From Streptomyces sp. BA2 (GTDB lineage: Bacteria; Actinomycetota; Actinomycetes; Streptomycetales; Streptomycetaceae): a stretch of DNA of 64,000 bases. The stretch is taken from the NCBI RefSeq assembly GCF_009769735.1, contig NZ_WSRO01000002.1, forward strand, positions 744,001-808,000, read 5' to 3'. A program made the position numbers and the translations under genes. Of the stretch, positions 39,009-47,913 are shown one piece after another (the stretch's first letter is position 1; every line of letters begins with the position of its first letter). Under the pieces are notes generated by a model. It ran no database searches, was not told where the DNA came from, and saw only the letters and a list, made by a program, of their open reading frames with translations.

Positions 39009-39341
39009 CTAGGCGGCGGGGTCGAACGCGGCGGCGGAACGCTTCGAAGTCCGGGCGGCGACCTTCTTGCGCGGCCTGCGGGGCTCCGGCGGCCGGTTCT
39101 CCGCTTCGCGCTCGGCGCTGGGTCGCGGGCTCATCTGCTCTGCCAGCCATTCGTCGATGGCGGTGAGGCTCCAGACGGCCTTCCGGTTGAGCGTTTCCGA
39201 CTCAGGACCCGTGTTGTCCTCGGGCTTCTTCTGCCGGTCCTTATAGAGGGTTTCGATGGCGCGCCCGGTGAGGCGTGAGGCCTCGTCGGCGTAGACGTAT
39301 CCGGGCGGGGCCGGTCGGTCGTACTGGGGGGTACGCGGCAC
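39009..39341 (-). CDS. Excisionase-like DNA-binding protein
   Basis: 110 residues, GTG start with AGGAG upstream. PGYVYADEASRLTGRAIETL and later NRKAVWSLTAIDEWLAEQM show a MerR/Xis-type helix-turn-helix with wing, followed by a long basic tail (EPRRPRKKVAARTSKRS). It lies 1.6 kb from int in the control region, a better candidate for the cognate excisionase than the gene at 8692. Confidence 0.65.
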   Translation of the reverse strand: MPRTPQYDRPAPPGYVYADEASRLTGRAIETLYKDRQKKPEDNTGPESETLNRKAVWSLTAIDEWLAEQMSPRPSAEREAENRPPEPRRPRKKVAARTSKRSAAAFDPAA

Positions 39342-39343
39342 GG

Positions 39344-39622
39344 CTACTCCTGTCCTTGATCCGTAGTCGATGTGACGCGATTTAGCGTCACTGGGGGCAT
39401 GAAGAGACCGAGGAGGGGGTAGCCCGTGGCCTCCGCGAGGGCGTGGGCGTCTCGGACGCTCACGGTCTGCTGCTTTCCGTCGCGCAGCTTCTGGATGGTT
39501 CCTGCGTCGCACCCGCTGGCGGCAGCCAGCTTCCGTACCGAGTAGGGGATTCCGCTGGCGGGGTTCTCCATGGCCCACTTGAAGATCGCGGGGCTTTTCA
39601 GTGGATAGCGGGCCTGACTCAA
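39344..39622 (-). CDS. XRE-type repressor
   Basis: 92 residues; TTG start at 39622 preceded by GGAGATCCAC (a shorter start is possible). PYSVRKLAAASGCDAGTIQK with the following LRDGKQQTVSVRDAHALAEA is a standard XRE helix-turn-helix. It is divergent from the gene at 39846 across an operator-bearing gap, as expected for a lysogeny-type switch. Confidence 0.8.
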   Translation of the reverse strand: MSQARYPLKSPAIFKWAMENPASGIPYSVRKLAAASGCDAGTIQKLRDGKQQTVSVRDAHALAEATGYPLLGLFMPPVTLNRVTSTTDQGQE

Positions 39623-39686
39623 GTGGATCTCCAGTGGTACGGAGTGGCTTTGACTGGTTCCAGTAGAGCACCCCCGTAGTCACTGT

Positions 39687-39769
39687 GTCTACAGATTGGG
39701 TCACCCCAATGTCGAGTATCGGCAAACTTTCCGGCTGGATAGCATCGATCTGTAGACGATCCGTCTACA
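39687..39769. promoter_or_regulatory. GTCTACA operators in the divergent control region
   Basis: TGTAGACG (39751-39758) and CGTCTACA (39762-39769) form a perfect inverted repeat with a 3-bp centre. A further half site GTCTACA is at 39687-39693, and a variant TGTCTACG at 40367-40374 lies upstream of the gene at 40456. These are probably binding sites of one of the two flanking HTH proteins. Confidence 0.6.
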
Positions 39770-39845
39770 AACGGGGATGGTTGTACGGGCTGACCTGCTA
39801 TTTTCCCGACGTCCGCCCCCACAGACAGAAACAGCAGGTGCAAGA

Positions 39846-40298
39846 GTGAACCGAGAGGACCACGAGGACATGACGGCCCCGGCCAACGCCCCGGACCCCG
39901 GCGCGGCCGACCCCTCCCCCGCAGGCGCACTCTCCCAACTCATCCAAGAAGCCCTCGACAGAGGCAAGAGCCTGAGGGAACTCGGCAAAGCCGCGATCGA
40001 CCCCACGACCAAAACCAAAATCTCCTGGCAGTACTTCCAGAAACTCGTCAAGAACCCCCCGGCCGCGGCACCCAGCCCGATCCAGATCGGCGCCATCGCC
40101 GCAGCGCTCGGAAAGTCCGAGGACCGCATCAAGGCAGCCGCCGCCGAGCAGTGGCTGGACTACCGCGCCACCGAACTCGTCGGCTACGGCGGCACGGTGC
40201 GCATCATCCTCGGCCACCTAGGCGGCATGCCGGAGCAGGAACAGAAGCGCTGGCTCGCGATGATCGAGGCCGACGAGCGGGCACGCCGAGAGGAATAG
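39846..40298 (+). CDS. HTH regulator, divergent from the XRE repressor
   Basis: 150 residues from GTG at 39846 (ATG at 39870 is an alternative). LSQLIQEALDRGKSLRELGK, then KISWQYFQKLVKNP and PIQIGAIAAALGKSEDRIK are an XRE-like domain with an extended recognition region. A charged end follows. With the TTG-started gene it forms a likely bistable switch, though which one is the repressor is not clear. Confidence 0.7.
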   Translation: MNREDHEDMTAPANAPDPGAADPSPAGALSQLIQEALDRGKSLRELGKAAIDPTTKTKISWQYFQKLVKNPPAAAPSPIQIGAIAAALGKSEDRIKAAAAEQWLDYRATELVGYGGTVRIILGHLGGMPEQEQKRWLAMIEADERARREE

Positions 40299-40455
40299 CA
40301 CAGCAGTCGGCGCGAATCTGCGAGTTGATCGGCAAAGACCGCAAGTCGCTATTTTCCACAACCGATTGTCTACGACTGCTTGCGGGTCGTAACCTTCCAC
40401 ACCCGTACACATGCGACCTCCAGGCCACACGTGTACCGATCGTCGGGAGGTTCCC

Positions 40456-40902
40456 ATGCTGCGCGTCGTGTACAGAGCCGCAACTGACCTTGCGAACGGC
40501 AAGGTGTCCGACTGGCGGGAAGACCGTGGGCTCGTAGAGATCTCCGTCGCCCGGCAGGCACAGCCCAGCGAGTTCATCCCCTCCCTCAACCGCACGCTCA
40601 GCGACTTCCTTTCCCAGGCGGAGTGGTATCAGATCTGGGAAGGCGAGGTCATCTCGGCCTCCACGCCCGGCAGCCCGCTCAGCTGCACCTTCGAGGTGTC
40701 GCGCCTCCGGCCAGCGCCCCTGCTGGAGATACGTGAGCTGCGGGGGCTGGTCGCCCTGCACATCTCCCCTACCGCAACTGTCGAGCGGTTCGTGCAGGTC
40801 CTCAATCCCGCCATCGAAGAGTTCTTGGCGGGGGGATGCTGGTTCCAGCTGTGGCGGGGGGAGATCGTCACGATGGATTCCCCTGAGACTGTCGCCGCCT
40901 GA
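40456..40902 (+). CDS. 148-residue hypothetical protein
   Basis: ATG at 40456 after GGGAGGTTCCC. Two similar halves are visible: SEFIPSLNRTLSDFLSQAEWY with IWEGEVISA, and ERFVQVLNPAIEEFLAGGCWF with LWRGEIVTM, so it is probably an internal duplication. A promoter-like TTGATC (40325) and TATTTT (40350) pair lies upstream. It precedes int by 21 bp and likely shares its transcript. Unknown function. Confidence 0.65.
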   Translation: MLRVVYRAATDLANGKVSDWREDRGLVEISVARQAQPSEFIPSLNRTLSDFLSQAEWYQIWEGEVISASTPGSPLSCTFEVSRLRPAPLLEIRELRGLVALHISPTATVERFVQVLNPAIEEFLAGGCWFQLWRGEIVTMDSPETVAA

Positions 40903-40923
40903 CGGCTCGTTCGAGGGGGTCGC

Positions 40924-42348
40924 ATGCCGGGGTACATCGAAGACCGCTGGTACAAGAAGGGGCCGCCCGATCCCGAGACGGGCAAGGCGACGCGAGAGCC
41001 GACTGACCGTTACGGTCAGGGCAAGCGCTACAAGGTCACCGGAATCCCCGGGGTGCGCGCCCGGTCCTTCCCTGACAAGCAGCTCGCAGCCGCGAAATCC
41101 TGGCTCGCCGACGCTCAGAGTGACAGCGCCAAGGGCGAGTTCATCGATCCGCGCGACGGCAACATCCTGCTGCGCAAGTACGTCGAGGAGCACTGGTGGC
41201 TAAGCCGCACCGGGGACCCCGCGACCCTGGAAACCGTTAGTCGCAGGGTCCGCAACCAGATCCTCCCCTTCCTCGGCAGTCTGCCGCTACGGCAGATCAA
41301 GGTCGACACCCTCCGGATGTGGCTCAAGGACCTCGAAGGCGTCATCTCCCCCGGCACCGCTGTACCCGTATGGCAGTACCTCAACAACATCCTTGATTGC
41401 GCCGTCGACGACGAACGCATCCCCAAGAACCCCTGCCGGGCCAAGAGCATCAAGGCGCCGGCCAAGCCGCAGAACAAGGCACGTGCGTGGACCCGCGAAC
41501 GCGTCAGCGCCGTACAGGCGGCTCTGCCCGCGCAGTACCGGATCCTTGTGGACATCGGCGCAGGCGCCGGCCTCCGTCACGGTGAGTCGCTTGGCCTTTC
41601 CATCGACGACGTAGACCTTGAGGGCGGTGTCATCCACGTAAATCGACAGGTCCGTAGCGTGGGCGGGAAGCTGGTGTACTCGCTGCCCAAGGGGAACAAG
41701 ACCCGCACCGTGCCCGTCCCTGGCCATCTCGTGGCCCGCATCAAGGAGCACGTTGCCGCCTACCCGGCGCAGGCTGTGACGCTGGCTTGGAAGGATCCAC
41801 GGCCGCCCCTGACCAAGGTGGAGGCCAGGGAGCGTGCGCCGCAGACGCACCGGTTGCTGGTGACCAACCGCAACAACTCCGCGGTGCGCGCGAACATGTG
41901 GAACGAGCACTACTGGAAACGGGCCCTCGCCGCGGTGGGGGTCATTCCGGCTCCGGAGAAGAGGGAGCGCAAGACCGGGCGCGGGAACCGGCTCGTCTAC
42001 GATGCCGCGCACGAGCACGGCTTCCACTGCCTGCGGCATACGTTCGCCAGCGTGCAGCTGGACGCGCGGGAGAATCCCGTGGCAGTCTCGAAGTGGCTCG
42101 GTCACGCAGATGCCGCGATCACGCTGAAGGTGTACGGGCACTTCCTGCCCGAAGCTGACGGCCGCGGACGGCAGGCAATGGACGCCTGGTTCGCGAGCGG
42201 ATCGGATTCCCCGGCGTTCTCCCCAGGCGCTCCCCAGGTCACTGAATCCGACGTTGACGGCACGTTTCCCGAGGGTCCTTCTGCCGCCCCTCAAGTTGAG
42301 CCCGAGGGCCCGCGTCCTAGCGTTGAGCAGGGAGAACAGGCGGCCTGA
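40924..42348 (+). CDS. int: Tyrosine site-specific integrase
   Basis: 474 residues. Catalytic residues in order: Arg218 (GLRHGES), a Lys in LPKGNKTRT, His368 and Arg371 (HCLRHTF), His394 (WLGHAD) and Tyr404 (LKVYGHF). The N-terminal half supplies arm-type and core-binding domains. It integrates and excises the element by cutting att sites. It is the rightmost gene of the element and its 3' end overlaps the convergent DUF6397-type gene by 32 bp, which suggests the attachment site lies there. Confidence 0.95.
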   Translation: MPGYIEDRWYKKGPPDPETGKATREPTDRYGQGKRYKVTGIPGVRARSFPDKQLAAAKSWLADAQSDSAKGEFIDPRDGNILLRKYVEEHWWLSRTGDPATLETVSRRVRNQILPFLGSLPLRQIKVDTLRMWLKDLEGVISPGTAVPVWQYLNNILDCAVDDERIPKNPCRAKSIKAPAKPQNKARAWTRERVSAVQAALPAQYRILVDIGAGAGLRHGESLGLSIDDVDLEGGVIHVNRQVRSVGGKLVYSLPKGNKTRTVPVPGHLVARIKEHVAAYPAQAVTLAWKDPRPPLTKVEARERAPQTHRLLVTNRNNSAVRANMWNEHYWKRALAAVGVIPAPEKRERKTGRGNRLVYDAAHEHGFHCLRHTFASVQLDARENPVAVSKWLGHADAAITLKVYGHFLPEADGRGRQAMDAWFASGSDSPAFSPGAPQVTESDVDGTFPEGPSAAPQVEPEGPRPSVEQGEQAA

Positions 42349-42754
42349 GCTTCTCGGCGAAATGCTTCAGCTCTTCGGCCAGATACAGCCAGACCACCGC
42401 TCGGTAGCGATTGAGGTAGAACTTCACCGGCGTGACGAAGCCCGCGCGTGTGAGCCGGGTGAACCGGGCCGTGGAGATGTCCATGAGAGCCGCGCCCTCC
42501 GTGGTCCCCACGGCTCTGATGCTCTCCAGCCATGCCTCGGGAAAGCCGTCCCCGGCACGGACGCGCTCGATCTCCTCGCGTGCGACGCGGCGCCGTCCCC
42601 CGCCTGTGTCGCTGACGGTGTGGATGCGTCCCAGCATCACGGCGAGCTCGAACTCGCCGCGTTTCAGCCCCAGTTCTCGTGCTGCTCGGCTCTGCGTGAC
42701 CGGTGTCCGCGCTGCCGTGTCAGCGGTTTCCTGCGTGATCGTGTGACCTGTCAT
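42317..42754 (-). CDS. DUF6397-type DNA-binding protein, 3'-truncated at the element junction
   Basis: 145 residues. TQSRAARELGLKRGEFELAV is a helix-turn-helix-like start, then RVAREEIERVRAGDGFPEA and FYLNRYRAVVWLYLAEELKH. As I recall, Streptomyces members of this family are considerably longer. Here the sequence ends soon after AEELKH with residues encoded by the integrase 3' region. The host gene was probably the integration target. Confidence 0.6.
   Translation of the reverse strand: MTGHTITQETADTAARTPVTQSRAARELGLKRGEFELAVMLGRIHTVSDTGGGRRRVAREEIERVRAGDGFPEAWLESIRAVGTTEGAALMDISTARFTRLTRAGFVTPVKFYLNRYRAVVWLYLAEELKHFAEKLRPPVLPAQR
42340..42420. other. Inferred right attachment region
   Basis: The integrase ends at 42348 and the host-type gene on the opposite strand appears to lose its normal C-terminus at about 42350-42395. 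No direct repeat can be shown because the left end is outside the window, and no tRNA gene is nearby. Boundaries are therefore approximate. Confidence 0.4.
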
Positions 42755-42863
42755 GGTGGTTCTCCCCCGTGAGGCGTCTTTGCTCTCGGGAAAACCGTAG
42801 CGCGATCAACGCGATCCGCGTCGAGCCTGTGGATAACTCTCGACACGCCGACGTTTCAGCTGG

Positions 42864-43277
42864 TCAGAGGTCTACGACCGGTATCCGTTCCGGCTGCCGG
42901 GCACCCACGCCGAGATGCTCGCCGACACGATTGACGAGGAGTGTCATCTCGTACGCGACCTGACCGATGTCCGCCTCCGCGGAGCTGAGAACGCACAGGC
43001 AACTGCCGTCGCCTGCCGCCGTGACGAACAGCACCGCGTCGTCGAACTCGATCATCGTCTGGCGGACGCTGCCCGCACGGAAGTGCCGCCCCGAGCCCTT
43101 GGCCAAGCTGTGCAGGCCCGACGAAACCGCGGCCAGGTGTTCCGCGTCCTCGCGCTTCAGCTCGGAGCTCGCGCCGGTCACCAGGCCGTCGTTGGACAGC
43201 ACCAACGCGTGCCGTACGGGCTCCATGCGCTTGGTCAGGTCGTCGAGCAGCCAACCGAGGCCCGTGTTCTGCACCAT
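42864..43277 (-). CDS. Roadblock/LC7 domain protein
   Basis: 137 residues. GWLLDDLTKRMEPVRHALVL and DAEHLAAVSSGLHSLAKGSG are the family pattern also present in CvnB (44863), here as a separate single gene. Roadblock proteins act as platforms or regulators of small GTPases. ATG at 43277 with GGGGAG. The nearby conservon suggests a related signalling role. Confidence 0.85.
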   Translation of the reverse strand: MVQNTGLGWLLDDLTKRMEPVRHALVLSNDGLVTGASSELKREDAEHLAAVSSGLHSLAKGSGRHFRAGSVRQTMIEFDDAVLFVTAAGDGSCLCVLSSAEADIGQVAYEMTLLVNRVGEHLGVGARQPERIPVVDL

Positions 43278-43371
43278 GTTCCCGTCTCCCCGCTTTTCTG
43301 TTCCCCCTGGCTGAAGGAACTGACCTGCCAGCCTTCCCCACCATCGGCCCTCCGGCAAGCATGATGAGGAC

Positions 43372-43800
43372 ATGGCACAGAAGATGACCGAGGACCAGTG
43401 GCGGGCTTTCGTCTCGCAGGGCACCCGTACCGGCAAGCTGTCGACCGTCCGGGCGGACGGCAGCCCACATATCGCACCGATCTGGTTCCTGTTGGACGGG
43501 GACGAGCTGGTGTTCAACACCGGGGCAGAGACCGTCAAGGGACGGAACCTGGCGCGGGACGGGCGCGTCGCCCTTTGTGTGGACGACGACAGGCCTCCGT
43601 TCGCGTTCGTGGTGATTCAAGGGCAGGCACGACTGATCGACGATCTCGACCAGGTGCGGCACTGGGCTGCCCGGCTCGGCGCCCGCTACATGGGTGAGGG
43701 GCGCGCCGAGGAGTTCGGCGAGCGCAATGGCGTGCCCGGTGAGCTGCTCGTGCGCGTCAAGATCGACAAGGTGATCGCTCACGGCGGCGTCGCCGACTGA
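43372..43800 (+). CDS. PPOX/F420-type flavin-fold oxidoreductase
   Basis: 142 residues. GKLSTVRADGSPHIAPIWFL is the typical start of the split-barrel pyridoxamine oxidase-like fold, followed by VFNTGAETVKGRNLARDGRV and VVIQGQARLIDDL. Such proteins use F420 or FMN to reduce substrates. The substrate cannot be told. Opposite strand to the conservon. Confidence 0.85.
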   Translation: MAQKMTEDQWRAFVSQGTRTGKLSTVRADGSPHIAPIWFLLDGDELVFNTGAETVKGRNLARDGRVALCVDDDRPPFAFVVIQGQARLIDDLDQVRHWAARLGARYMGEGRAEEFGERNGVPGELLVRVKIDKVIAHGGVAD

Positions 43801-43843
43801 CCACACCTCTGCCCAACGGCTGCGCTCAGCCCAACGGCTGTCC

Positions 43844-44449
43844 TCAGCCCACCGTGTCGAGCAGCCGGGCGGTATGCATCCGCCCGGCGTACTCGACCAG
43901 ACGTATCAGCACCTCCTTTCCCGAATCGCGGTCCCGTGCGTCGCACAGCACCACGGGGGTGCCGCGGTCGAGGTCCAGGGCCCGTGACACTTCATGTGCA
44001 CCGTACGTACGAGCGGTCGCGAAGCAGTTGACGGCCACCACGAACGGGATGTGCCGGTGCTCGAAGTAGTCGACGGCGGGGAAGCAGTCCTCGAGCCGTC
44101 GGGTGTCCGCGAGGACGACGGCACCGAGCGCGCCCTGGGACAACTCGTCCCACAGGAACCAGAAACGGTCCTGTCCAGGCGTACCGAAGAGGTACAGCGA
44201 CAGGCCCGACCTGATGGTGATGCGGCCGAAGTCCATGGCGACGGTCGTCGTGGTCTTGCGGTCGACTCCGCCGGTGTCGTCCACCGACTGGCCCGCCTCG
44301 CTGAGGAGTTCCTCGGTGCGCAGCGGGCGGATCTCGCTGACGGCACCGACCAGGGTGGTCTTGCCCACCCCGAAGCCGCCCGCGACCAGAATCTTCAACG
44401 CCATGGCGGTCGTGTCGCCGCCGTCGGCGTCAGAGCGCTCGGAGCCCAT
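43844..44449 (-). CDS. cvnD: Conservon small GTPase CvnD
   Basis: 201 residues. P-loop GGFGVGKTTL, switch region with TTTTVAMDFG, LFGTPGQDRF (G3) and VAVNCF in place of NKxD (G4). Conservon GTPases act with CvnA-C in a membrane signalling complex thought to resemble eukaryotic G-protein systems. Start at 44449 overlaps CvnC by 20 bp; an internal ATG (MALKILVAG) is an alternative. Confidence 0.92.
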   Translation of the reverse strand: MGSERSDADGGDTTAMALKILVAGGFGVGKTTLVGAVSEIRPLRTEELLSEAGQSVDDTGGVDRKTTTTVAMDFGRITIRSGLSLYLFGTPGQDRFWFLWDELSQGALGAVVLADTRRLEDCFPAVDYFEHRHIPFVVAVNCFATARTYGAHEVSRALDLDRGTPVVLCDARDRDSGKEVLIRLVEYAGRMHTARLLDTVG

Positions 44450-44843
44450 CGATCACCTCTCGCAGGATCTTCTCGTCGGGTAGCTGTGCGGGTGGCACGG
44501 GTCGGTTCACCTTCACGCAGCCCATTTCCAGCAGGTCTCCGAGCAGCACCCTGACCACGCCCACGGGCAGATCGGCGTCGGCCGCGAGCTCGGCGACCGA
44601 CTGGGTCTCGGTGCGGCACAGTTCGATGAGCGACCGGTGTTCCGGACCGAGTGCGGTGTCGTCCCCGGGGCCCGGTGCGTTCTCGTCCAGCGCGACGAGT
44701 GCGATCAGATCGAAGCGCACTCCTTGGGGGCCCGGCCGGGTCCTTCCGCCCGTCATCGCGTAGGGACGGACCAGTGGTCCGGCCTCGTTGTCGTACCACT
44801 GGCTGCCCGCGTCGCGCGGGACGCCGCTCCTGTCCTCGGTCAT
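44430..44843 (-). CDS. cvnC: Conservon DUF742 protein CvnC
   Basis: 137 residues. VRPYAMTGGRTRPGPQGVRF, then HRSLIELCRTETQSVAELA and LPVGVVRVLLGDLLEMGCV (winged-helix-like) match DUF742. Works with CvnB and CvnD. ATG at 44843. Confidence 0.92.
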   Translation of the reverse strand: MTEDRSGVPRDAGSQWYDNEAGPLVRPYAMTGGRTRPGPQGVRFDLIALVALDENAPGPGDDTALGPEHRSLIELCRTETQSVAELAADADLPVGVVRVLLGDLLEMGCVKVNRPVPPAQLPDEKILREVIDGLRAL

Positions 44844-44862
44844 CTGCGTCGACCGCCCTGTG

Positions 44863-45297
44863 TCATCCGACGGCCGGCGGCTGCGCCGCGAAGCGCGGTG
44901 GCGTGTAGAGATGCTCGCCCACCCGTTTGACCAGGCGTGCCATCTCGTAGGCGACCAGGCCGATGTCCGCGGTCACGGAGCTGAGTACGGCGAGGCAGGA
45001 GCCGTCACCCGCCGCTGCCACGAACAGGAAGCCGTCGTCCATCTCGACCATGGTCTGGCGCACTCCCCCGGCCCCGAAGTGCCGGCCCGCACCTTTGGCG
45101 AGGCTGTGGAACCCGGAGGCGACCGCGGCGAGGTGTTCGGCGTCCTCTCGGGTGAGGGCGGTCGAGGCGCCGACGGCGAGTCCGTCGTTGGAGAGCACCA
45201 CGGCGTGCCGTACCTCACCGACGCGCAGCACCAAGTCATCGAGCAGCCAGTCGAGTTCGCCGGCCCTGCCGGCGGTGATGCTCTGATCCTGGATCAT
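44863..45297 (-). CDS. cvnB: Conservon roadblock/LC7 protein CvnB
   Basis: 144 residues. ELDWLLDDLVLRVGEVRHAV and DAEHLAAVASGFHSLAKGAG match the roadblock family and are similar to the separate gene at 42864, probably a duplicate. ATG at 45297 overlaps the cvnA stop. Confidence 0.92.
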   Translation of the reverse strand: MIQDQSITAGRAGELDWLLDDLVLRVGEVRHAVVLSNDGLAVGASTALTREDAEHLAAVASGFHSLAKGAGRHFGAGGVRQTMVEMDDGFLFVAAAGDGSCLAVLSSVTADIGLVAYEMARLVKRVGEHLYTPPRFAAQPPAVG

Positions 45298-47846
45298 GCG
45301 TGATCTCCTTCGGTGCTGTCACTGGCCGGGGCGGCCCCTGGGATGTCGGGGACCGCGCCGACGATGCCCGGTCGGCGGCCGCCGCCGCGGGCCCAGCCGT
45401 CGCGGTAGGCGGACATGCGGTCCCGTGCCTCTTCGGGGCTGCGTTCGGTGTCTTCGCGGACGCTCACGGATCCGGCCGCGTCGTCGCGGGGTCGCTCGCG
45501 CAGTTGGGGGGCCAGGCTGGCCTGGCGCACGCGGCGCGGGAGGTCGTCCGAGGGCTCCGGGACGCTGTCGGGTTCCGAGTCCGGGGGCTTGTGCAGGCGG
45601 AGAGCGGTGACGCCCGGGGGTGTCGCCGCGGGGGTCTCCGTCGACGCGGCCAGTGCGGGGCGGGGGGCCGGAGCAGGCACGGAGTTGCCGTTCATCGGTG
45701 CGGCATCGGGTACGCGCGCGTGCCCGTTCTGTTCGCGGTCACGTTCCATGGTGTGGGCTCCGGGGCTCTCCGGCGTGGTGCTCTGCAGCAGTGCGGTGGG
45801 CAGGAGGACGACCGCGGTGGTGCCGCCGTAGGGGGACGTGCGGAGGTGCACTTTGATCCCGTGCCGGGCGGCGAGCCTGCTGACCACGAAGAGGCCCAGT
45901 TGGTCGCTGTCGAACAGGTCGAGTGCTTCGGACTGCTCGATGCGGCAGTTGGCCTCGGCCAGGGTCTCCGCGCCCATGCCGAGGCCACGGTCCTCGATCT
46001 CCAGGGCGTAGCCGTTGCCGACGGGTTCGCCGTTGACCCGCACCTTGGTGTGGGGTGGCGAGAACTGGGCGGCGTTCTCCACGAGTTCGGCCAGGAGGTG
46101 GGTGAGGTCGGCCACGGCGGTGCCGACGACCGCGGCTGCGGGGAGTTGTCGTACCTCCACGCGCGCGTAGTCCTCGACTTCGGAGACGGCCGCACGGACG
46201 ACGTTCGTCAGCGAGACGGGCAGGCGCCAGGCGCGCCCCGGCGCGGCCCCGGAGAGGATGATCAGGCTCTCGGCATGCCGCCTCATCCGGGTGGTGAGGT
46301 GGTCGAGCCGGAAGAGGTCGCTGAGTTCGTTCGGGTCGTCCGCCCTGCGCTCCATGCTGTCGAGGAGGCTGAGCTGGCGGTGGACGAGAACCTGGCTCCT
46401 TCGGGCGAGGTTGACGAAGACGCCTGAGATGCCGCTGGCGAGTTCGGCGCGCTCGATGGCGGCGCTCAGGGCCGCCCGGTGCACCGTGCCGAGCGCCTCA
46501 TAGACCTGTCCCGTCTCGTCCTCGGTGGGCGGGCCGGGTGGTGCTTCGGCGTGGATGTCGATCTCCTCGCCGGCGCGCAGCCTCCGCATGGCGTGTGGAA
46601 GCTTGTGGCGGGCGATCTCCAGCGCGCCGTTGCGCAGGCTCACCAGCTCGACGACCAGACCTCGCCCGATGCGTACGGAGATGACCAGTGAGGCGGCGAC
46701 GGCCACGAGCCCGAGCAGCACGGCGGCGCCCGCCGGTGTGAGCAACCCGCGGGTGAACGGGTCGGCCCGGTCGGCGGCGCTGCGGCTCGCGCCCACGTCG
46801 ATCGCGCGCAGCTCGTCCCGTATGGCCGCGTGGGACCTGTCCCACGCGGCGGCCGATGACGCGTCGGCGGCTTCGCGGCCCGGTGGTGCGACGAGCACCT
46901 TGTCCTCGACGGCGCGCACATCGGCGTACGCGCTTCCCTCCACGAGGTCCTGCCAGGCTGCTCGTTCGGGTCCGCGCAGATCCGCCACCGTCGCGTCGGT
47001 CAGGGTCCGACGGGTGTCGACGGCTCCGGTGAACTGCCGCAGTCGCTCGCCGTCCAGGGAGCCGTCGAGCCGGGCGCTGGACACGACTGCGTCCTCGCGC
47101 GCCAGCATCTCGGCGGCCCTGGAGAATTCGAGCAGCACGCGCGCGTCGGAGCCGAGCTGGGCGTCCTGGACGCCGGTGAGTGCGCCGCCGACCCCGAAGG
47201 CGGCCGAGATGGTCTTCGTGTACTGGCCGTAGGTCGCGTCCCAGCCCGTGCGCCGGCCGAGCACGTCGGTCCGCAACGTGCTCAGGCCCTCGGCCGCGGA
47301 GACGAACGACGTAAGCCTGGACGCCACGCCGGTGGGCAGATCGGCGCCGTCGGCGACCGTCCGGCCCTCGCCCCGCCGCAGCTTCGCCACCGCGCGGTCG
47401 GTGCGTTCCGCCTGCCTCTTGAGTTCGCTGCCACGGTCGGGGGCGGGCTCGGTCGCGTAGCGCACGGCTGCCACACGCTCGGCCTGCAGTGCGGCGATGG
47501 CCGTGTCGACGGGGCCGCGCACCTCTGTGTCGGCGCGCTGCAACTGCCTGAGGTGCGCGACGTCTTGGGCCGTGCTGACCGTGGCGTACCCCCACAGCCC
47601 GAGCAGGGAGACGACCGGCACCATCAGGAGGCACACGATCTTGGCTCGTACGGTACGAGGGCGCGGCCACCACGAGCGCTCGCGCGACGCGGGGTGCGTC
47701 AGCGGTCCGGGCTCCACGGGGGCTTCCGCGTCGGGCCGTTCGTCGGCGGGCGGTCCCGCGTGTGCGCGTCGACCGCGTGCCGGGGCCCCGGGCTTCGGCG
47801 GCGCTATGCCGTCGGCCGGGTCGGGGGTCCTACGGGGTGTACGCAT
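45294..47846 (-). CDS. cvnA: Conservon sensor histidine kinase-like protein CvnA
   Basis: 850 residues from MRTPRRTP, with GAGGAGG before it. Two membrane segments (about 60-80 and 360-385) enclose a nitrate-sensor-like extracellular helical domain. A helical dimerisation region and a HATPase follow (VENAAQFSPPHTKVRVNGEP, EDRGLGMGAETLAEAN, GLFVVSRLAARHGI). The C-terminal 200 residues are Pro/Ala-rich. It probably senses a signal and controls CvnB-D. Confidence 0.92.
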   Translation of the reverse strand: MRTPRRTPDPADGIAPPKPGAPARGRRAHAGPPADERPDAEAPVEPGPLTHPASRERSWWPRPRTVRAKIVCLLMVPVVSLLGLWGYATVSTAQDVAHLRQLQRADTEVRGPVDTAIAALQAERVAAVRYATEPAPDRGSELKRQAERTDRAVAKLRRGEGRTVADGADLPTGVASRLTSFVSAAEGLSTLRTDVLGRRTGWDATYGQYTKTISAAFGVGGALTGVQDAQLGSDARVLLEFSRAAEMLAREDAVVSSARLDGSLDGERLRQFTGAVDTRRTLTDATVADLRGPERAAWQDLVEGSAYADVRAVEDKVLVAPPGREAADASSAAAWDRSHAAIRDELRAIDVGASRSAADRADPFTRGLLTPAGAAVLLGLVAVAASLVISVRIGRGLVVELVSLRNGALEIARHKLPHAMRRLRAGEEIDIHAEAPPGPPTEDETGQVYEALGTVHRAALSAAIERAELASGISGVFVNLARRSQVLVHRQLSLLDSMERRADDPNELSDLFRLDHLTTRMRRHAESLIILSGAAPGRAWRLPVSLTNVVRAAVSEVEDYARVEVRQLPAAAVVGTAVADLTHLLAELVENAAQFSPPHTKVRVNGEPVGNGYALEIEDRGLGMGAETLAEANCRIEQSEALDLFDSDQLGLFVVSRLAARHGIKVHLRTSPYGGTTAVVLLPTALLQSTTPESPGAHTMERDREQNGHARVPDAAPMNGNSVPAPAPRPALAASTETPAATPPGVTALRLHKPPDSEPDSVPEPSDDLPRRVRQASLAPQLRERPRDDAAGSVSVREDTERSPEEARDRMSAYRDGWARGGGRRPGIVGAVPDIPGAAPASDSTEGDHA

Positions 47847-47913
47847 GGCCTCCTCGCTCGGAAAGATTTCGGGGCGTGTGTCCGCCCGACCGTGAACCGG
47901 TCCGGGTGCGCCG

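Larger units (their letters stand above)
1..42395. mobile_element. Right-hand part of a large integrative conjugative (AICE-like) element with phage-type replication and recombination genes
   Basis: The block runs from the left window edge to the 3' end of a tyrosine integrase. It contains integrase, excisionase/HTH-like genes, a TraB-type translocase with small membrane proteins, GntR/UTRA regulators, a primase/polymerase and dozens of tiny overlapping genes. To the right, genes become ordinary long Streptomyces chromosomal genes. No virion or lysis gene is visible. The left end is outside the window and the right boundary (about 42,350-42,400) is inferred from a host gene that seems truncated there. 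A phage-plasmid-like relative is the main alternative. Confidence 0.8.

Noticed and set aside
1..42395. Complete prophage
   Set aside because: No terminase, portal, capsid, tail or lysis gene is visible, whereas conjugation genes are.
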